DNA of 64,000 bases from positions 88,513,980 through 88,577,979 of the forward strand of contig CP136063.1 of the NCBI GenBank assembly GCA_032622095.1, read 5' to 3'. The first letter of the stretch is position 1; every line of letters starts with the position of its first letter. The notes beneath the pieces were generated by a model. The model did no database searches and was not told the DNA's origin. It worked only from the letters and a program-made list of their open reading frames with translations. Both the position numbers and the translations under genes were made by a program. The DNA is from Siphonodentalium dalli. Taxonomy: Eukaryota; Mollusca; Scaphopoda; Gadilida; Siphonodentaliidae. Shown piece after piece: positions 32,371 to 44,228 of the stretch.

Positions 32371-32929
32371 TTTATAACCCAATGTATATTGGTTTTGAAA
32401 ATTTGAGAAATGAATACATGATATACTAATTGTCCAAAAGTTGTGTACATGCATCTTTCAAAATATGTGAATGCATTATGATCATGAGTCTAAATCAGTA
32501 TTGACGCTCCAATACGATACAAAATTTGTAGCACTAATAAGAAAGTCTGTGAACGGCATAGAAAATTGGGACAAGAGTAAAGTGCACAGGTGAATTTAAA
32601 TAAAAAATGAAAAAAAATGTAAGGTAAAATAACAAAATTGTGGAAAGAGGCACACTGTTGAATGGGGAAGTCACACAGAAAGGCACAAAATCAGCGCTAT
32701 TGATATTTTCTACCAGAAAGTCTCAAATTGGCATTGCAAAATTGGAATTGGTGTGACCGATAAAAGTGCACCATTTAGAATGAAATTTGTTTAACTCAAG
32801 ATTCGTGAAGGAAGGCATAAAATCAGTGATATTGATAACTTTGACCAGAAAGTTCTCGATTGGCATCACAAAATGGGACCATATGTGAGTGAGAAATGTG
32901 CACTATTTAGAATGAAAAAATCATAACGG
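32371..32929. other. No gene recognised; short local duplication
   Basis: A segment with AGGCA.AAAATCAG.G.TATTGAT...ACCAGAAAGT...GATTGGCAT occurs near 32680 and 32812. Otherwise nothing supported. Confidence 0.55.
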
Positions 32930-33150
32930 CCATAATTTACACATTTAAAAATTGGGACATAACATCTGGCATCTATTTATATATTTTGATATTGGCCACT
33001 ATTGACATATAAACAAAGAAAATTTGATCAGCCTTTGGCACATATTTACATATTTGTTTAATTTGGAGAGCCTCTGGACACTATTTACATATTTTAAAAT
33101 TTGGACAGAACCTCCGGCCACTATTTACAAACATCTCATATCAGGCCTTT
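32930..33150. repeat. Short tandem repeat, GGCCACTATTTACATATTT family
   Basis: Four irregular units of about 50-60 bp each with CTATTTACATATTT and AATTTGGACAGAGCCTC-like parts. Inverted relatives at 34620-34800 and a trace at 15965-15990. Confidence 0.7.
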
Positions 33151-33705
33151 TATATTAACCCTTTTATGATGGGAGCTGTGCTGAGGCATAAATTAAATAT
33201 CATGTGCCAGCACATTCTCTTACATATGCAAGTATCCCTTACCCTTCATGACGGGAGCTGTGCTGGTGCAACATTAAAGGCATGGACGGCCTTTGTGTGG
33301 GCGTGCAATTAAAATAGTCACACACGTTAAAACTGCCATAAAAGGAAAGAATATTAAAATATATACATATTTAGTACTTATACAAAACACATGCAGGAGG
33401 GTCCAGATATGTCCCAACATCCATATTATATGAACAGAATCCAAAGATATAGGCACATACCCATTTATTTTTTTATGGTGCCCATATTCAGAATGAGCAA
33501 TGGGTGGTGTCACAGTGTCCTGGGCCCGCAAACAAGGTACCCTGCCTTGCTCACCGGAAGCTTATATTTTGCTAATGAATGCGGGCGCACAAATTATTAT
33601 AATTTACAGATTCCCGCATTATCACCCATCCATGTAGGTACATATATATCACCACGCGTAACTAATAAGTTTTGTAACCATGTTAGGTACATGTATATGC
33701 ACGTA
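33151..33705. other. No gene recognised
   Basis: Contains a small repeat (ATGATGGGAGCTGTGCTG near 33166; ATGACGGGAGCTGTGCTG near 33248). The 105-codon frame at 33391-33708 has no recognisable domain. Confidence 0.55.
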
Positions 33706-34005
33706 TAGCCCCTCCCCATCTCACAGTCCTGGTTTATATTACCCCCTATCCATCCCACAGCAATGATGTACATTACCCCCTCCCCAATCAGTTATGATGC
33801 ACAGTACCCCTTGCCCATACCAGTTATGATGTACATTACCCCATCCCCATCCCACAGTTATTATATCCATTACCCCCTCCCCATCTCAGTGTGATGTACA
33901 TTACCCCCTCCCCATCTCACAGTTATGTTGTACATTAATTTACCCCCTCCCCATCTCACAGTTATGATGTACATTACCCCCTGCCCATCTCACAGTTATG
34001 TTTTA
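33706..34005. repeat. Minisatellite, about nine units of 31-38 bp
   Basis: Units of the type TACCCCCTCCCCATCTCACA followed by GTTATGATGTACAT, with small indels and substitutions. Confidence 0.92.
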
Positions 34006-34619
34006 TGCCAATATGGCAAAGGGATGTCAGATCTAATAACTTAGGGCAACTATAGTTGAAGGTTAGCATCTCCCATTGGATGAGCAGTTACTCACAAATA
34101 TAGTTAAAGGTTATCGTTGTCCATAGGATGAATATTGTTAGTGAATTTCTAAATATATGGAAAGAGTTAAATTTTCAAAAACTCCCCTCCCCAATATAAA
34201 TCATATTTATTGTTGTTTACTCACTGTCAACTTGCCAACAAAACTCATTATTTATCTTCTCTTGAGTCTTGATTTAATAAGATAATCTAAATTCTGAAAA
34301 ATAGTCAAAAGAGAAAATAATTAGTGTTATGTAATTTCTTCTAGAGTATTATTCAACATACTGATGAGAACTTGGCAAACTGATATACTATAAAATTGGT
34401 ACACAGACATAACATGATACGGGGAATGTCACGGGATAGGTGATATTGACCTCAACTGACTTAAATAGGCACTAATAAGTAGCAATAAAGAGCGTTTATT
34501 ATATCAGCTGAAAAGATATATGGTAACTTCATCTGGAGAGTGCCATGTAATAGGCACTGTTTACCTCAGGTGATTATAAGGTTTTAAATTACTTGAAGGG
34601 GTACTAATATTAATAAGAA
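34006..34619. other. No gene recognised
   Basis: A short block (AGTTGAAGGTTAGC...CCCATTGGATGA; AGTTAAAGGTTATC...CCATAGGATGA) repeats at about 34053 and 34102. No supported coding sequence. Confidence 0.55.
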
Positions 34620-34800
34620 ATTTGGACACTATTTACAAATTAATTTTTTTTAGAGCCTCTGGCCAGTTCCTTATCTATTCATACCAAATATAAAGACCTG
34701 ATATAAGACGTTTTGTAAATAGTGGCCGGAGGCTATGTCCAAATTTTCAAATATGTAAATAGTGGCCGTAGGCTGGCCAAATTTTTAAATATGTAAATAG
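34620..34800. repeat. Inverted relatives of the GGCCACTATTTACATATTT repeat
   Basis: TATGTAAATAGTGGCCG appears twice (about 34755 and a variant near 34715) with one oppositely oriented unit at 34622. The pairing with 32930-33150 makes a loose inverted repeat around 1.5 kb. Confidence 0.65.
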
Positions 34801-35205
34801 TACTAGTAAATGGAAACAGAGAGATCCTATCTGGTCTTACAAGTTACATACCTTATACTAAGGCCAAACAAAAAATACATTGTTTAGGATTTCCCTACCT
34901 ACCCTAGAAAAAAGTGCCTACCCAAAACCTTTTCGTGGACTGGAGACACAGATATTTTTTTTTATTCAGTGGGAAGGGCATCGAAAGGTATCTTACCCAT
35001 TTTAAACCTCTCCTATAATTTTTTTTTAAATTTTATTAGTCTAGTGCTCTGACTAATTAAAGATAACAATATTTATTATTTAGTATTGAACCTTTCAATT
35101 AATCTGAATTGTGAAGCTTTCTAGATTGAATTGGCAATGACCGAATGGAATTCAGAATAAAAAGAAATAAAAAAAAATCCCAACCTACAAGTACCTACCC
35201 TTATT
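34801..35205. other. No gene recognised
   Basis: AT-rich DNA with several A and T runs. No supported feature. Confidence 0.55.
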
Positions 35206-37310
35206 ATTAGCTCAACTTACTTTGGGTTGGCGTCCGTCGTCCTTGTGTCTGTGTGTCCGTCAACAATTTCCTTTGGCGCGGGCTACAGGTCGTACCTTTG
35301 GTCTGATCTTTATGAAATTTGTCATGAATGTTGACATTGACATGTAGATGGGAACGAGTCATTTTGGGCTCATTCGGCCAAAAAACATGGCCGCTGGCGG
35401 CCATCTTGGATTTCAAAATTCAATCCATTGGCGCGGTCTACAGGTAGTACTGTTCGTCTGATCATCATGAAATTTGTCATGGATGTTAATATTGACATGT
35501 AGATGGGAACAAGTCATTTTGGGGTCGTTCTGTCAAAAGACTAAATCCGGGCTGCAGGTCGTAGCTTTAGTCGGATCTTCATGAAATTTGTCCTGGATGT
35601 TAACAATGACATGTAGATGGGAACGAGTGATTTTGGGGTCGTTCAGCCAAAAAACATGGCCGCCAGCAGCCATCTTGGATTTTACTCTTTACATGACTAA
35701 ATCCTTTGGCGCGGGCTACAGGTCGTAGCTATGGTCGGATCTTCATGAAATTTGTCCTGGATGTTAACAATGACATGTAGATGGGAACGAGTCATTTTGG
35801 GGTCGTTCGGCCAAAAAACATGGCCGCCAGCAGCCATCTTGGATTTTACTCTTTGTATGACTAAATCATTTGGCGCGGGATACAGGTCGTAGCTTTGGTC
35901 GGATCTTCATAAAATTTGTCATGGATGTTAGAAATGACATGTAGACGGGAACGAGTCATTTTGGGGTCATTTGGCCAAAAAATATGGCCGCTGGCGCCCA
36001 TCTTGGATTTTAAAATACAATTCATTGGCGCGGGCTACAGGTCGTACTGTTCGTCTGATCATCATGAAACTTGTCATGGATGTTAATATTGAAATGTAGA
36101 TGGGAACGAGTCATTTTGGGGTCGTTCGGCAAAAAAATATGGCCGCCAGCAGCCATCTTGGATTTTACTTTTTGCATGACTAAATCCTTTGGCGCGGGCT
36201 ACAGGTCGTAGCTTTGGTCGGATCTTCATAAAATTTGTCATGGATGTTAACATTGACATGTAGACAGGAACGAGTCATTTTGGGGTCATTTGGCCAAAAA
36301 ATATGGCCGCTGGTGGCCATCTTGGATTTTAAAATTCAATTCATTGGCGCGGGCTACAGGTCGTACTGTTCGTCTGATCATCATGAAACTTGTCATGGAT
36401 GTTAATATTGACATGTGGATGAGAACGAGTCATTTTGGGGTCGTTCGGCTAAAAAAACATGGCCGCCAGCAGCCATCTTGGATTTTACTCTTTACATAAC
36501 TAAATCCTTTGGCGCGGGCTACAGGTCGTAGCTTTGGTCGGAACTTCATGAAATTTGTGATGGATGTTGACAATGACATGTAGATTGGAACGAGTCATTT
36601 TGGGGTCATTTGGTTAAAAAATATGGCCGCTGGTGGCCATCTTGGATTTTACTCTTTGCATGACTAAATCCTTTGTCACGGGCTACAGGTCGTATCTTTA
36701 GTCGGATCTTCATGAAATTTGTCATGGATGTTAACAATGACATCTAGACGGGAACGAGTCCTTTTGAGGTTATTCAGCCAAAATACATGGCCGCTGGAGG
36801 CCATCTTGGATTTCAAAATTAAATCCATTGGTGCGGGCTACAGGTCGTACTATTTGACTGATAATCATGAAATTTGTCGTGGATGTTAATATTGAAATGT
36901 AGATGGGAACGAGTCATTTTGGGGTCGTTCGGCCAAAAAAACATGGCCGCCAGCAGCCATCTTGGATTTTACTCTTTACATGACTAAATCCTTTGGCGCG
37001 GGCTACAGGTCGTAGCTTTAGTCGGATCTTCATGAAATTTGTCATGGATGTTAACAATGACATGTAGTCGGGAACGAGTCCTTTTGAGGTTATTCAGCCA
37101 AAATACATGGCCGCTGGAGGCCATCTTGGATTTCAAAGTTAAATCCATTGGTGCGGGCTATTCGACTGATAATCATGAAATTTGTCGTGGATGTTAACAA
37201 TGACATGTAGATGGGAACGAGTCATTTTGAGGTCATTCAGCCAAAAAACATGGCCGCCAGCAGCCATCTTGGATTTTACTCTTTGCATGACTAAATCCTT
37301 TCAAGTTGGC
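35206..37310. repeat. Tandem array of about 12 units of about 163-167 bp
   Basis: Each unit carries GGCGCGGGCTACAGGTCGTA, TCATGAAATTTGTCATGGAT, GGGAACGAGTCATTTTGGGG and GCCATCTTGGATTTTACTC. CATCTTGGAT occurs near 35402, 35670, 35837, 36000, 36163, 36321, 36475, 36633, 36806, 36960, 37124 and 37268. Two subtypes alternate (CGCCAGCAGCC with TTTTACTC, CGCTGGTGGCC with TTTAAAAT), suggesting a dimeric higher-order unit. Non-coding. Confidence 0.93.
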
Positions 37311-37480
37311 ACAGCTACATGTAGGTTAGACATTTCAATTAGCACCTTTCAGTAGTATGAGGGTCTCGTTAGGTTCAATCTTAAAATTGGGCATAAGTGT
37401 ATTTTGAGTATGTTAGTACTATAGTAGATCATAGCACTTTATACTTGAGAATCGTTGATAAAAATGGGCGTAAGTATATT
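37311..37480. other. Array flank
   Basis: Diverged sequence between two arrays, with no supported feature. Confidence 0.5.
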
Positions 37481-38000
37481 TTCGATAGAGCAGGGCGTCA
37501 TATTTGAGCGTCATGTGGGTGTGTGTATATTTTTTACTAACAAGTTGGTTCATCGTGTATAAGTGTGAAGTTGTTTTTTTTTATATCTCGGCCGACTATT
37601 GTGATTAAATGTCTGACACATAAACTAAATATTCTCAGCTTAAGATGGCTTAACCACATTATTCATAGAGCAGGTCGTCATATTTGAGCGTCATGTGGGT
37701 GTGTGTATATTTTTAACTAACAAGTTGGTTCATTCTGTTTAAGTGTGAAGTTGTTTTTTTTATATCTCGGCCGACTATTGTGATTAAATGTCTGAAGCAT
37801 CAACTGAATAATTTGGTTAAGACGGCTTAACCAAATTATTTGCGTAAAGATTCAGACAGGCATACATCTTACTGAAAATAATCACGATTGACTATATATT
37901 CGTGATTAAATGTCTGAAGCATCAACCGAATAATCTCAGCTTAAGACGGCTTAACCAAATTATTTGCGTAAAGATTCAGACACACATACATCTTACTGTA
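37481..38000. repeat. Tandem duplication of about 180 bp, 2.5 copies
   Basis: Units beginning ATAGAGCAGG(G/T)CGTCATAT near 37487 and 37667, each with ATATCTCGGCCGACTATTG. A partial third unit at about 37890-38000 repeats GACGGCTTAACCAAATTATT and AGATTCAGACA. Confidence 0.85.
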
Positions 38001-40253
38001 TTTTGAGCAACAGATGAATATTCCTACCTACTGGATAGTGCGTATTCATCCGAAGAAATGTCTGACGATTCTGTCAACTGAGATTAAAAATGAACACATT
38101 AAATATTGTATATCCTACCATATGTGAACTTGAATTATGTCATCACCAATAAATGCATGTATAATCGATTATCTTTTCAATAATAATATCTTTCTGGGTT
38201 CTATCGTGGTAAAAATCTTTTACAATTTATTGACAAGAGATTTTCCACTCAATGTTTGTCACAGACCTACGTCATAATACTCCCCTCCCCCAACAACCCC
38301 ATCCCCAACCACCTTCCCATCTCACATCACTTACCCGCACATATTCATGCGCGTATATATTGTACAATGTGTACGTGTCGGAGCACAACACATCCAAATA
38401 AGGAGTATTATATCATAGTAAAGCAACGCTCTTTCAACATAAATGACACACGTGCATTATCGCGAATTATTGGAAGAGCGTACGTTTATAGAGTTATTGT
38501 TCTTAGAACGAGAATCGTTAGTCGGTTATTTAAAAAAGCATTGGTAAAAAGGGGGCGATGACCCCGCCCACCCTGTTTTAGGGTTTTTTTTTTGTACTTG
38601 GATGATGTGTCAGCGAGCCATTTTTCATAATGCCAACCGCGGGATGACAACGTCGTAGAGCGGTGTTATAATAATGAACGAATTTCACAGCGAAAATTAC
38701 TAAGCCAGGCTATTATCCCGGTAGTTTCCCTAGTTTTGTGCTCATAACCAGAGTGGTTTATTCATATAACATCAAGGGTTACGTGTGTGTACATAGTTCT
38801 TATAACATCATTATTTGTATCACGTGATATGTTGTTAACACGTACGGGTGATGAGATTATGTGACGTTTTAGCATTAACGCGATAATTAGCTATCAAACT
38901 ATGCATACATACACTCAAGTAATATGTACACGCAATCCTTGAATGGAGATGGATTACATCTACCACCATCAAAACTACAGACACCGTGTTTATGAATTTA
39001 ATGCAAGATTCAGACAAATTATAATATTTTTTCATACACGCAATCCTTGAAGTTACTTTGATGTTATTGTTATTTTGAACAAACTGAAAACATGATGATG
39101 CAAGAAATTTTCAATTTGTTATGCTTATCGCTGTACCAATTGATTGTTGGTAATCAACGACAAAATGACCAACACGCCGAGAATGATTCATACCATGCTG
39201 ATGATAAACACTGGAATGTATGCATTCATACTGATGGTGACAATGGCCAATATGACAGCGACTCGGACCAGTCTATCAGACGCCGTCCCGTCTATTCCAT
39301 CATATAATTGGAATATGTCCACAATGTTTTACTTGAAATAATTTGAATTGAGCGTTTATTCATTACCTCTCTATCACGATGAAGTTATTAAGCATAATGT
39401 AGCACTATTTCACCAAAGGTCACATGTTAGACGTGCACACGTAGACATACATAATATCAGACTAAACAAAGCTGTTGCTATGTTTCTTTCATCTTTTATA
39501 TGATGGCGCTATATGTTATATACTCGATAGACCTAGTTACCGCCTGTGGTCAATCGCACATAAGCAAAACAAACGCTCTTTATTTAAATAACATGGAGGC
39601 TACACTAACACTCTTAGTTTTTCCATAACCAATAAAATAGTTATCAAATTCGATCACCAATATAACTGTCTGTGAAACAACGAGGACTTATAACAATCTT
39701 TAACTTATTTATCGATCTATGCTAGAATACGGCCGTAACAAAAACATGACCATAACAAAAAACATTACCTTACCATTACGCATGAATATAAATTTACCAT
39801 GTGTAAATATTGTCAGCTTATCGTCTGATGAGCAAATCCGATGTTTACATACTTAAACTCAGGTATGACTAGAATTGTATCATGTGTACACACACACACA
39901 CACACCCACCCTCACACACCCACAGACAGATCTTCCAAAATATATAATAGATATATATATATTTTTTCTCTCTCTCCTTGAAGAGTCCTGCTTGGTGGTG
40001 TGAATAAACACATGTAAATCGGATACAATTTTATTTTTATAGCAGTTATAGTTAGATTAGATAATTCTATACCATTAAAGAGAACTCTCCGACTAAGACA
40101 GCGGATTTTCTGAAGAAAAAAAGTGAACAGTATGCCATTAACTTTTGAAGCACACGATCTATAGACATCACATATAGGGGCCCGGGAACGTTTTGGTTAA
40201 TTTTATTGTATAGTAATAAAACTAATACAAAATGTCCTTGACTCCTTTGTGAC
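38001..40253. other. No gene recognised; (CA)n at 39887-39906
   Basis: About 2.2 kb of AT-rich DNA. The plus frames at 38256-38561 and 39092-39341 and the minus frame at 38835-39035 have no recognisable domain, flanking splice pattern or signal peptide. A short CA microsatellite and TA/TC-rich stretch occupy about 39887-39980. Confidence 0.6.
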
Positions 40254-40893
40254 TTAAAGGCCCACTTAATTTTCGAGTCACCGATTATTTTTTTATAGTG
40301 ACTTGATATACGGTTTTAATGGCAATCTATGCCATAAAATATGTTTAAAATACTATAATTCATCACCTTTTGAAACATCTTTGTCTCAGAAGATGCCCAA
40401 AGAGAAATAGAACACAGCTGAAATCATATAAAGATTCCCTCCTTTTGACTCACAAATTCAAACTAAAGATGAATTTTCAATGGAAGGGGAATAACTCTAT
40501 CTTTAAGATATAGAGTTATTCCTCCTCCATTGAAAATAATACACTGTTTACTACAATCTTGATGACAAAAACACGTCGGTAACTCAACAAAAACAACATG
40601 TCCACAGTCTATTGCACCGGATAAGTTGATAATACAATGTTTTGGAGCTTCCTCTTTCAAATAGTATATAATATGGCATATATTTTATATATGTGATCTG
40701 GGGGGTTCGTAAATAAAATTTTGCTGCTGGCATTTTTGCAGTTTGCAGTGCAATATTGCCAGCGTATGAACGTACCCTAAGTTGATAATACAATGTTTTG
40801 GAGCTTCCTCTTTCAAATGGTATATAATATGGCATATTTTTTATATATGTGATCTGGGGGGGGGGGGGGGTCGTAATTTAAGTGGGCCTTTAA
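40254..40893. mobile_element. MITE, TTAA-flanked, TIR AGGCCCACTTAA
   Basis: The left end TTAAAGGCCCACTTAA is exactly inverted at the right end (TTAAGTGGGCCTTTAA), 640 bp including the TTAA ends. TTAA at both ends would suit piggyBac-type targeting, though the TIR start (AGGCCC) is not the usual CCY. The interior has a hairpin at 40467-40532 (AATGGAAGGGGAATAACTC and inverse) and a duplicated segment (GGAGCTTCCTCTTTCAAAT at 40648 and 40801) next to a G15 run. A related inverted copy lies at 48556-48989. Confidence 0.8.
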
Positions 40894-42589
40894 TAAATCT
40901 ACATTTATGATTTATCTTTATTTCAGCAAAAAGGAAGATACATTGAACGACACATAAAACCTATTCGCACACCGACGCCGAGAAGAAGAATGGCAAATAA
41001 CAACGCAGTTCATGCTGTGACGACGCCGCGACAAGACTATAGTAACGAGAGACTGGAAATGTGAAGAAAAATGCACAACAGCATTCTGTGGACATGACCC
41101 TGCATGCTGTATCATAATTATGCATTTGTTCGTGCGGCACACTTTGTATTGATCATTCCATTCTTGCGTATCATTAAAGTGATATCATGTATATATTACA
41201 ATGCAATTTACCGTAAAAACACAAACACGCTCGGTAAAATTTAGTTGATATATCGGGGGGGGGGGGGGGGGGGGGGGGGGGGTCGGAAAAAATGTTCAGG
41301 CACGTATGCTGATTTTTTCCTTTTGACTCTTGTTGGGACCCACACCCCCCCCCGCGTCCAAATTGTTTTCCCTTTTTCGGCAGTTTTTTTGGACCATTTT
41401 TGGACACCCACCCCTTTTAACACTATAAAACAGAGATTTGCGGGGGGGGGATTTAGCTGTATATAAATTTCTGTGTATACTATTATGAAAAAATGGAACT
41501 CTATGTGCTTTTATCGTAGTATTTACTTTTTTTTATTTTAAAGTTATATAGGTTAGTGATGAGCATTCCACTTATTTTCTTTTATAGTTTTATGCAAAAT
41601 GTTATTTTTGTTTGTTTTATATGCAGATTATGCAAAAACAAGTTATAATTTTATGAAAATTGTTGTTGTTTATACAGATGGTTTATATGAAAATTCCCTT
41701 CAGTGCTGTTGAGTTATTGAATAAAACTAATCAGCTAAACCCTCCTGTAATACAAAACTGCATAAGTCTTCTGTCAGTATATTTTGTTACAGGTGTGTAT
41801 ATTTTGATTAGCTTGGTCTAGTATAAGTTATTAAGACAGTCTTTGTTTAAAAACTTGTCGTTACGAAATTTATGTTTGAATTTACTTTGGACTGACAGCT
41901 GGGACTGACACCCATTTGCAACAAAATACAACACGATAACTGCCTGCAGTCAGTTTATTAGTTAGAATTACAATATTTCTCTTATTCTAAGGTGTTTTAA
42001 GCCAAACTCATTGCAAAAACAGTCAAAAAGACTTGCAGGAAAAAACATTTGAGTTGCGGAAAACATTGTTTGTTGGTCCCATCGACCACCCACCCACCCC
42101 GGCATACGTTCCCGGAACCCCCCCTGGATATATCCTTGTTTTTTATATTAAGCTCGATATTAGCCCGAGGTAACCTCAGGTCTCAGGTTGATATTGAGGT
42201 TATCGAAAGCTGATATAGCCCAATAATATCAAACCAACCAAGCAATATCCTATATATTTATTATATTTAGATCACCTCGAAGTCAGTATAATATCGACAG
42301 CTGTTTCAAATGAATGATGTCAGACACATCTATTGCAGTGAGATAGAGTAACGGCCTGTCGTAAAACGTATTACTCGGATTTGTGATGTCGCAAAATGAT
42401 ATTACTCGGATCGGTGATATCGTAAAACTATATTACTCGGGTAAGGGCAAAATGAAGCGATATTCAACTAGTTCGATGACAAGCAGCCTTCAGATCCATG
42501 AATTCTGTACCCAGTTCCCAGTTCCATATATACTCAGATAATATTTCATTTATCATTTATGTGACCTGAAACATGGCGGCCACCCGGGA
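40894..42589. other. No gene recognised; 28-base G run at 41255-41282
   Basis: AT-rich DNA with the longest homopolymer in the window at 41255-41282 (28 G). Frames over it translate as Gly or Pro tracts and are not genes. No other supported feature. Confidence 0.65.
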
Positions 42590-43200
42590 ATACTTTCATT
42601 TTGGTGAGGTGCCACTCGGCCGCCGTCCATATAACAGGGACGCGCCATATAGCCCCTTCCATATTTTCTAAAATTGGGAAGAAGTCATGCATGGGGGCGG
42701 GGGGGGGGGGGGGTCAGGGACGCTGCCATATAGACCCTTCCACATTTTCGAAAATTGGGTTGAAGTCGTGCATGGGGGGGGGGGGGGGTCTAAATAACAC
42801 TTGTTACTAAATCGGCTGCGTAGCCAGAACCACGGCGGCCCCCGGGTATCAATGCATTTTCGTGCGGTGCCACCCGACGGGCGTCCATAGAGCAGGAATG
42901 CGGCCATATAGCCCATTCCAAAGTTTCTAAAAGTTGTCTGGAGTCGTGCATGAGGTGTTAAAATAGCACTTTTTTCCGAAAATATGGAAGGAGCTATATT
43001 GCCGCGTCCCGCACTCTATGGACGCCCATCGGGTGGAACCGCAAAAAATGCAAGGATTCCCGGGTGGCCTCCGTGGTTCTGGCTACGCAGACGATTTAGT
43101 AACAAAAATGCTATTTTGACCCCTCCCCATGCACGACCTCAGCCCAATTTTCATAACATTGGAAGGGGCAACATGGCCGCGTATGGCCACCATGGGCTGA
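42590..43200. repeat. Imperfect foldback with G-rich tandem segments
   Basis: Left-side blocks GCGTAGCCAGAACCAC and CCACCCGACGGGCGTCCATA (42820-42893) are inverted at 43012-43088 (TATGGACGCCCATCGGGTGG, GTGGTTCTGGCTACGC). A duplicated GAAGTC(A/G)TGCATGGGG block is followed by G runs at 42699-42713 and 42774-42788. Short Gly/Pro-rich frames are artefacts. Confidence 0.75.
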
Positions 43201-44113
43201 TACGAAAGGGGTTATATGGCTGAATCTTGGGATTTAATGGGGATTTTTGATATGTTATTTGATAGGTATAGTCACATCCAAAACAGCAAAAGGGATTGCA
43301 TAGCAATTTGTTCACGATTAGGTGTTTCTTTCCCTCAAATTGACTAGACTAATAAGAAACTTCAAAATTGACAGAAAGGCCATTAGCAGGACCATATTTA
43401 ACAGAGCTGTAGAAATTTCCACAAAAGCGGAATTTAGCAGAGGTTCCATATGTTGTTCCCCAGATTCCGCCCGACAAAATGACACCAAAAAAGCTTCTAT
43501 ACCAATATGTTCTCGGTGAATGCCCTTATTGGGATACAACGACCACACTATTATCATATATTCATATTTGGAATCTGTTATTATTGATCCCCTGAAATAT
43601 TTGGAGGCCAAGCAAATATTCTACGAACCTACCGACATATTCTAGATACCAAATTGAGTTGAACAAAATGTTGATATATTTAACACGTTTTGGAAAATTT
43701 CATACTATAGTTGACAGTGGTTAGCATTATTTTTAGGTAATCTATTCTAATAACTATAAAGCGTCTTTTGAAGAAATGTTATTGTTGTTGTTGTTTTTGT
43801 TGCTGTTGAACTCTGATATGGGGATCATCGAATCAGATTGTGTACCTCTAACAGTATCTCATCAAAATCCGTTTCGTACCTATTTTATATAATAACCGAA
43901 AAACACTCCAATCAATTGCAGCTATACGATACCACAACGGCTATAATATCACCAAGAAACGGAATTTGACGAGAATGCATCCAATGTTATTTCCGAAAAA
44001 TTTCTATTCCTTGTCCGAAAAGGAAGATCCCGATGTTTGGTTCTTATTCGCTATATAAATATTCCGCTCAAATACATTTTTGACAATAACGACTATCATT
44101 ACAATGGATACAT
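43201..44113. other. No gene recognised
   Basis: AT-rich DNA downstream of gene A, with no recognisable domain on either strand. Confidence 0.6.
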
Positions 44114-44119
44114 TTTAAT
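44114..44119 (-). promoter_or_regulatory. Possible poly(A) signal of gene A (ATTAAA)
   Basis: ATTAAA on the minus strand about 110 bp after the stop of gene A. It is the common variant signal. No canonical AATAAA was seen closer. Weak evidence alone. Confidence 0.35.
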
Positions 44120-44228
44120 GAAATACACAGAATACCATTCATTTAGTCTTGCAATTTGCAAGTATAGTGGTGAGATGCAGTCAATAATAGTGGTTATATG
44201 CATGACCGGACCCCTTCTTGCTTAGGAC

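Noticed and set aside
35207-36499. Short frames in the CATCTTGGATTTTACTC array
   Set aside because: Each lies wholly inside repeat units and is not maintained between units.
38256-39341. Frames of 60-101 codons as possible small genes
   Set aside because: No recognisable motif, splice context or signal peptide; length is expected by chance in 2 kb of unconstrained DNA.
41174-42916. Frames with Gly or Pro tracts
   Set aside because: They depend on long G homopolymers and foldback repeats, with no domain content.
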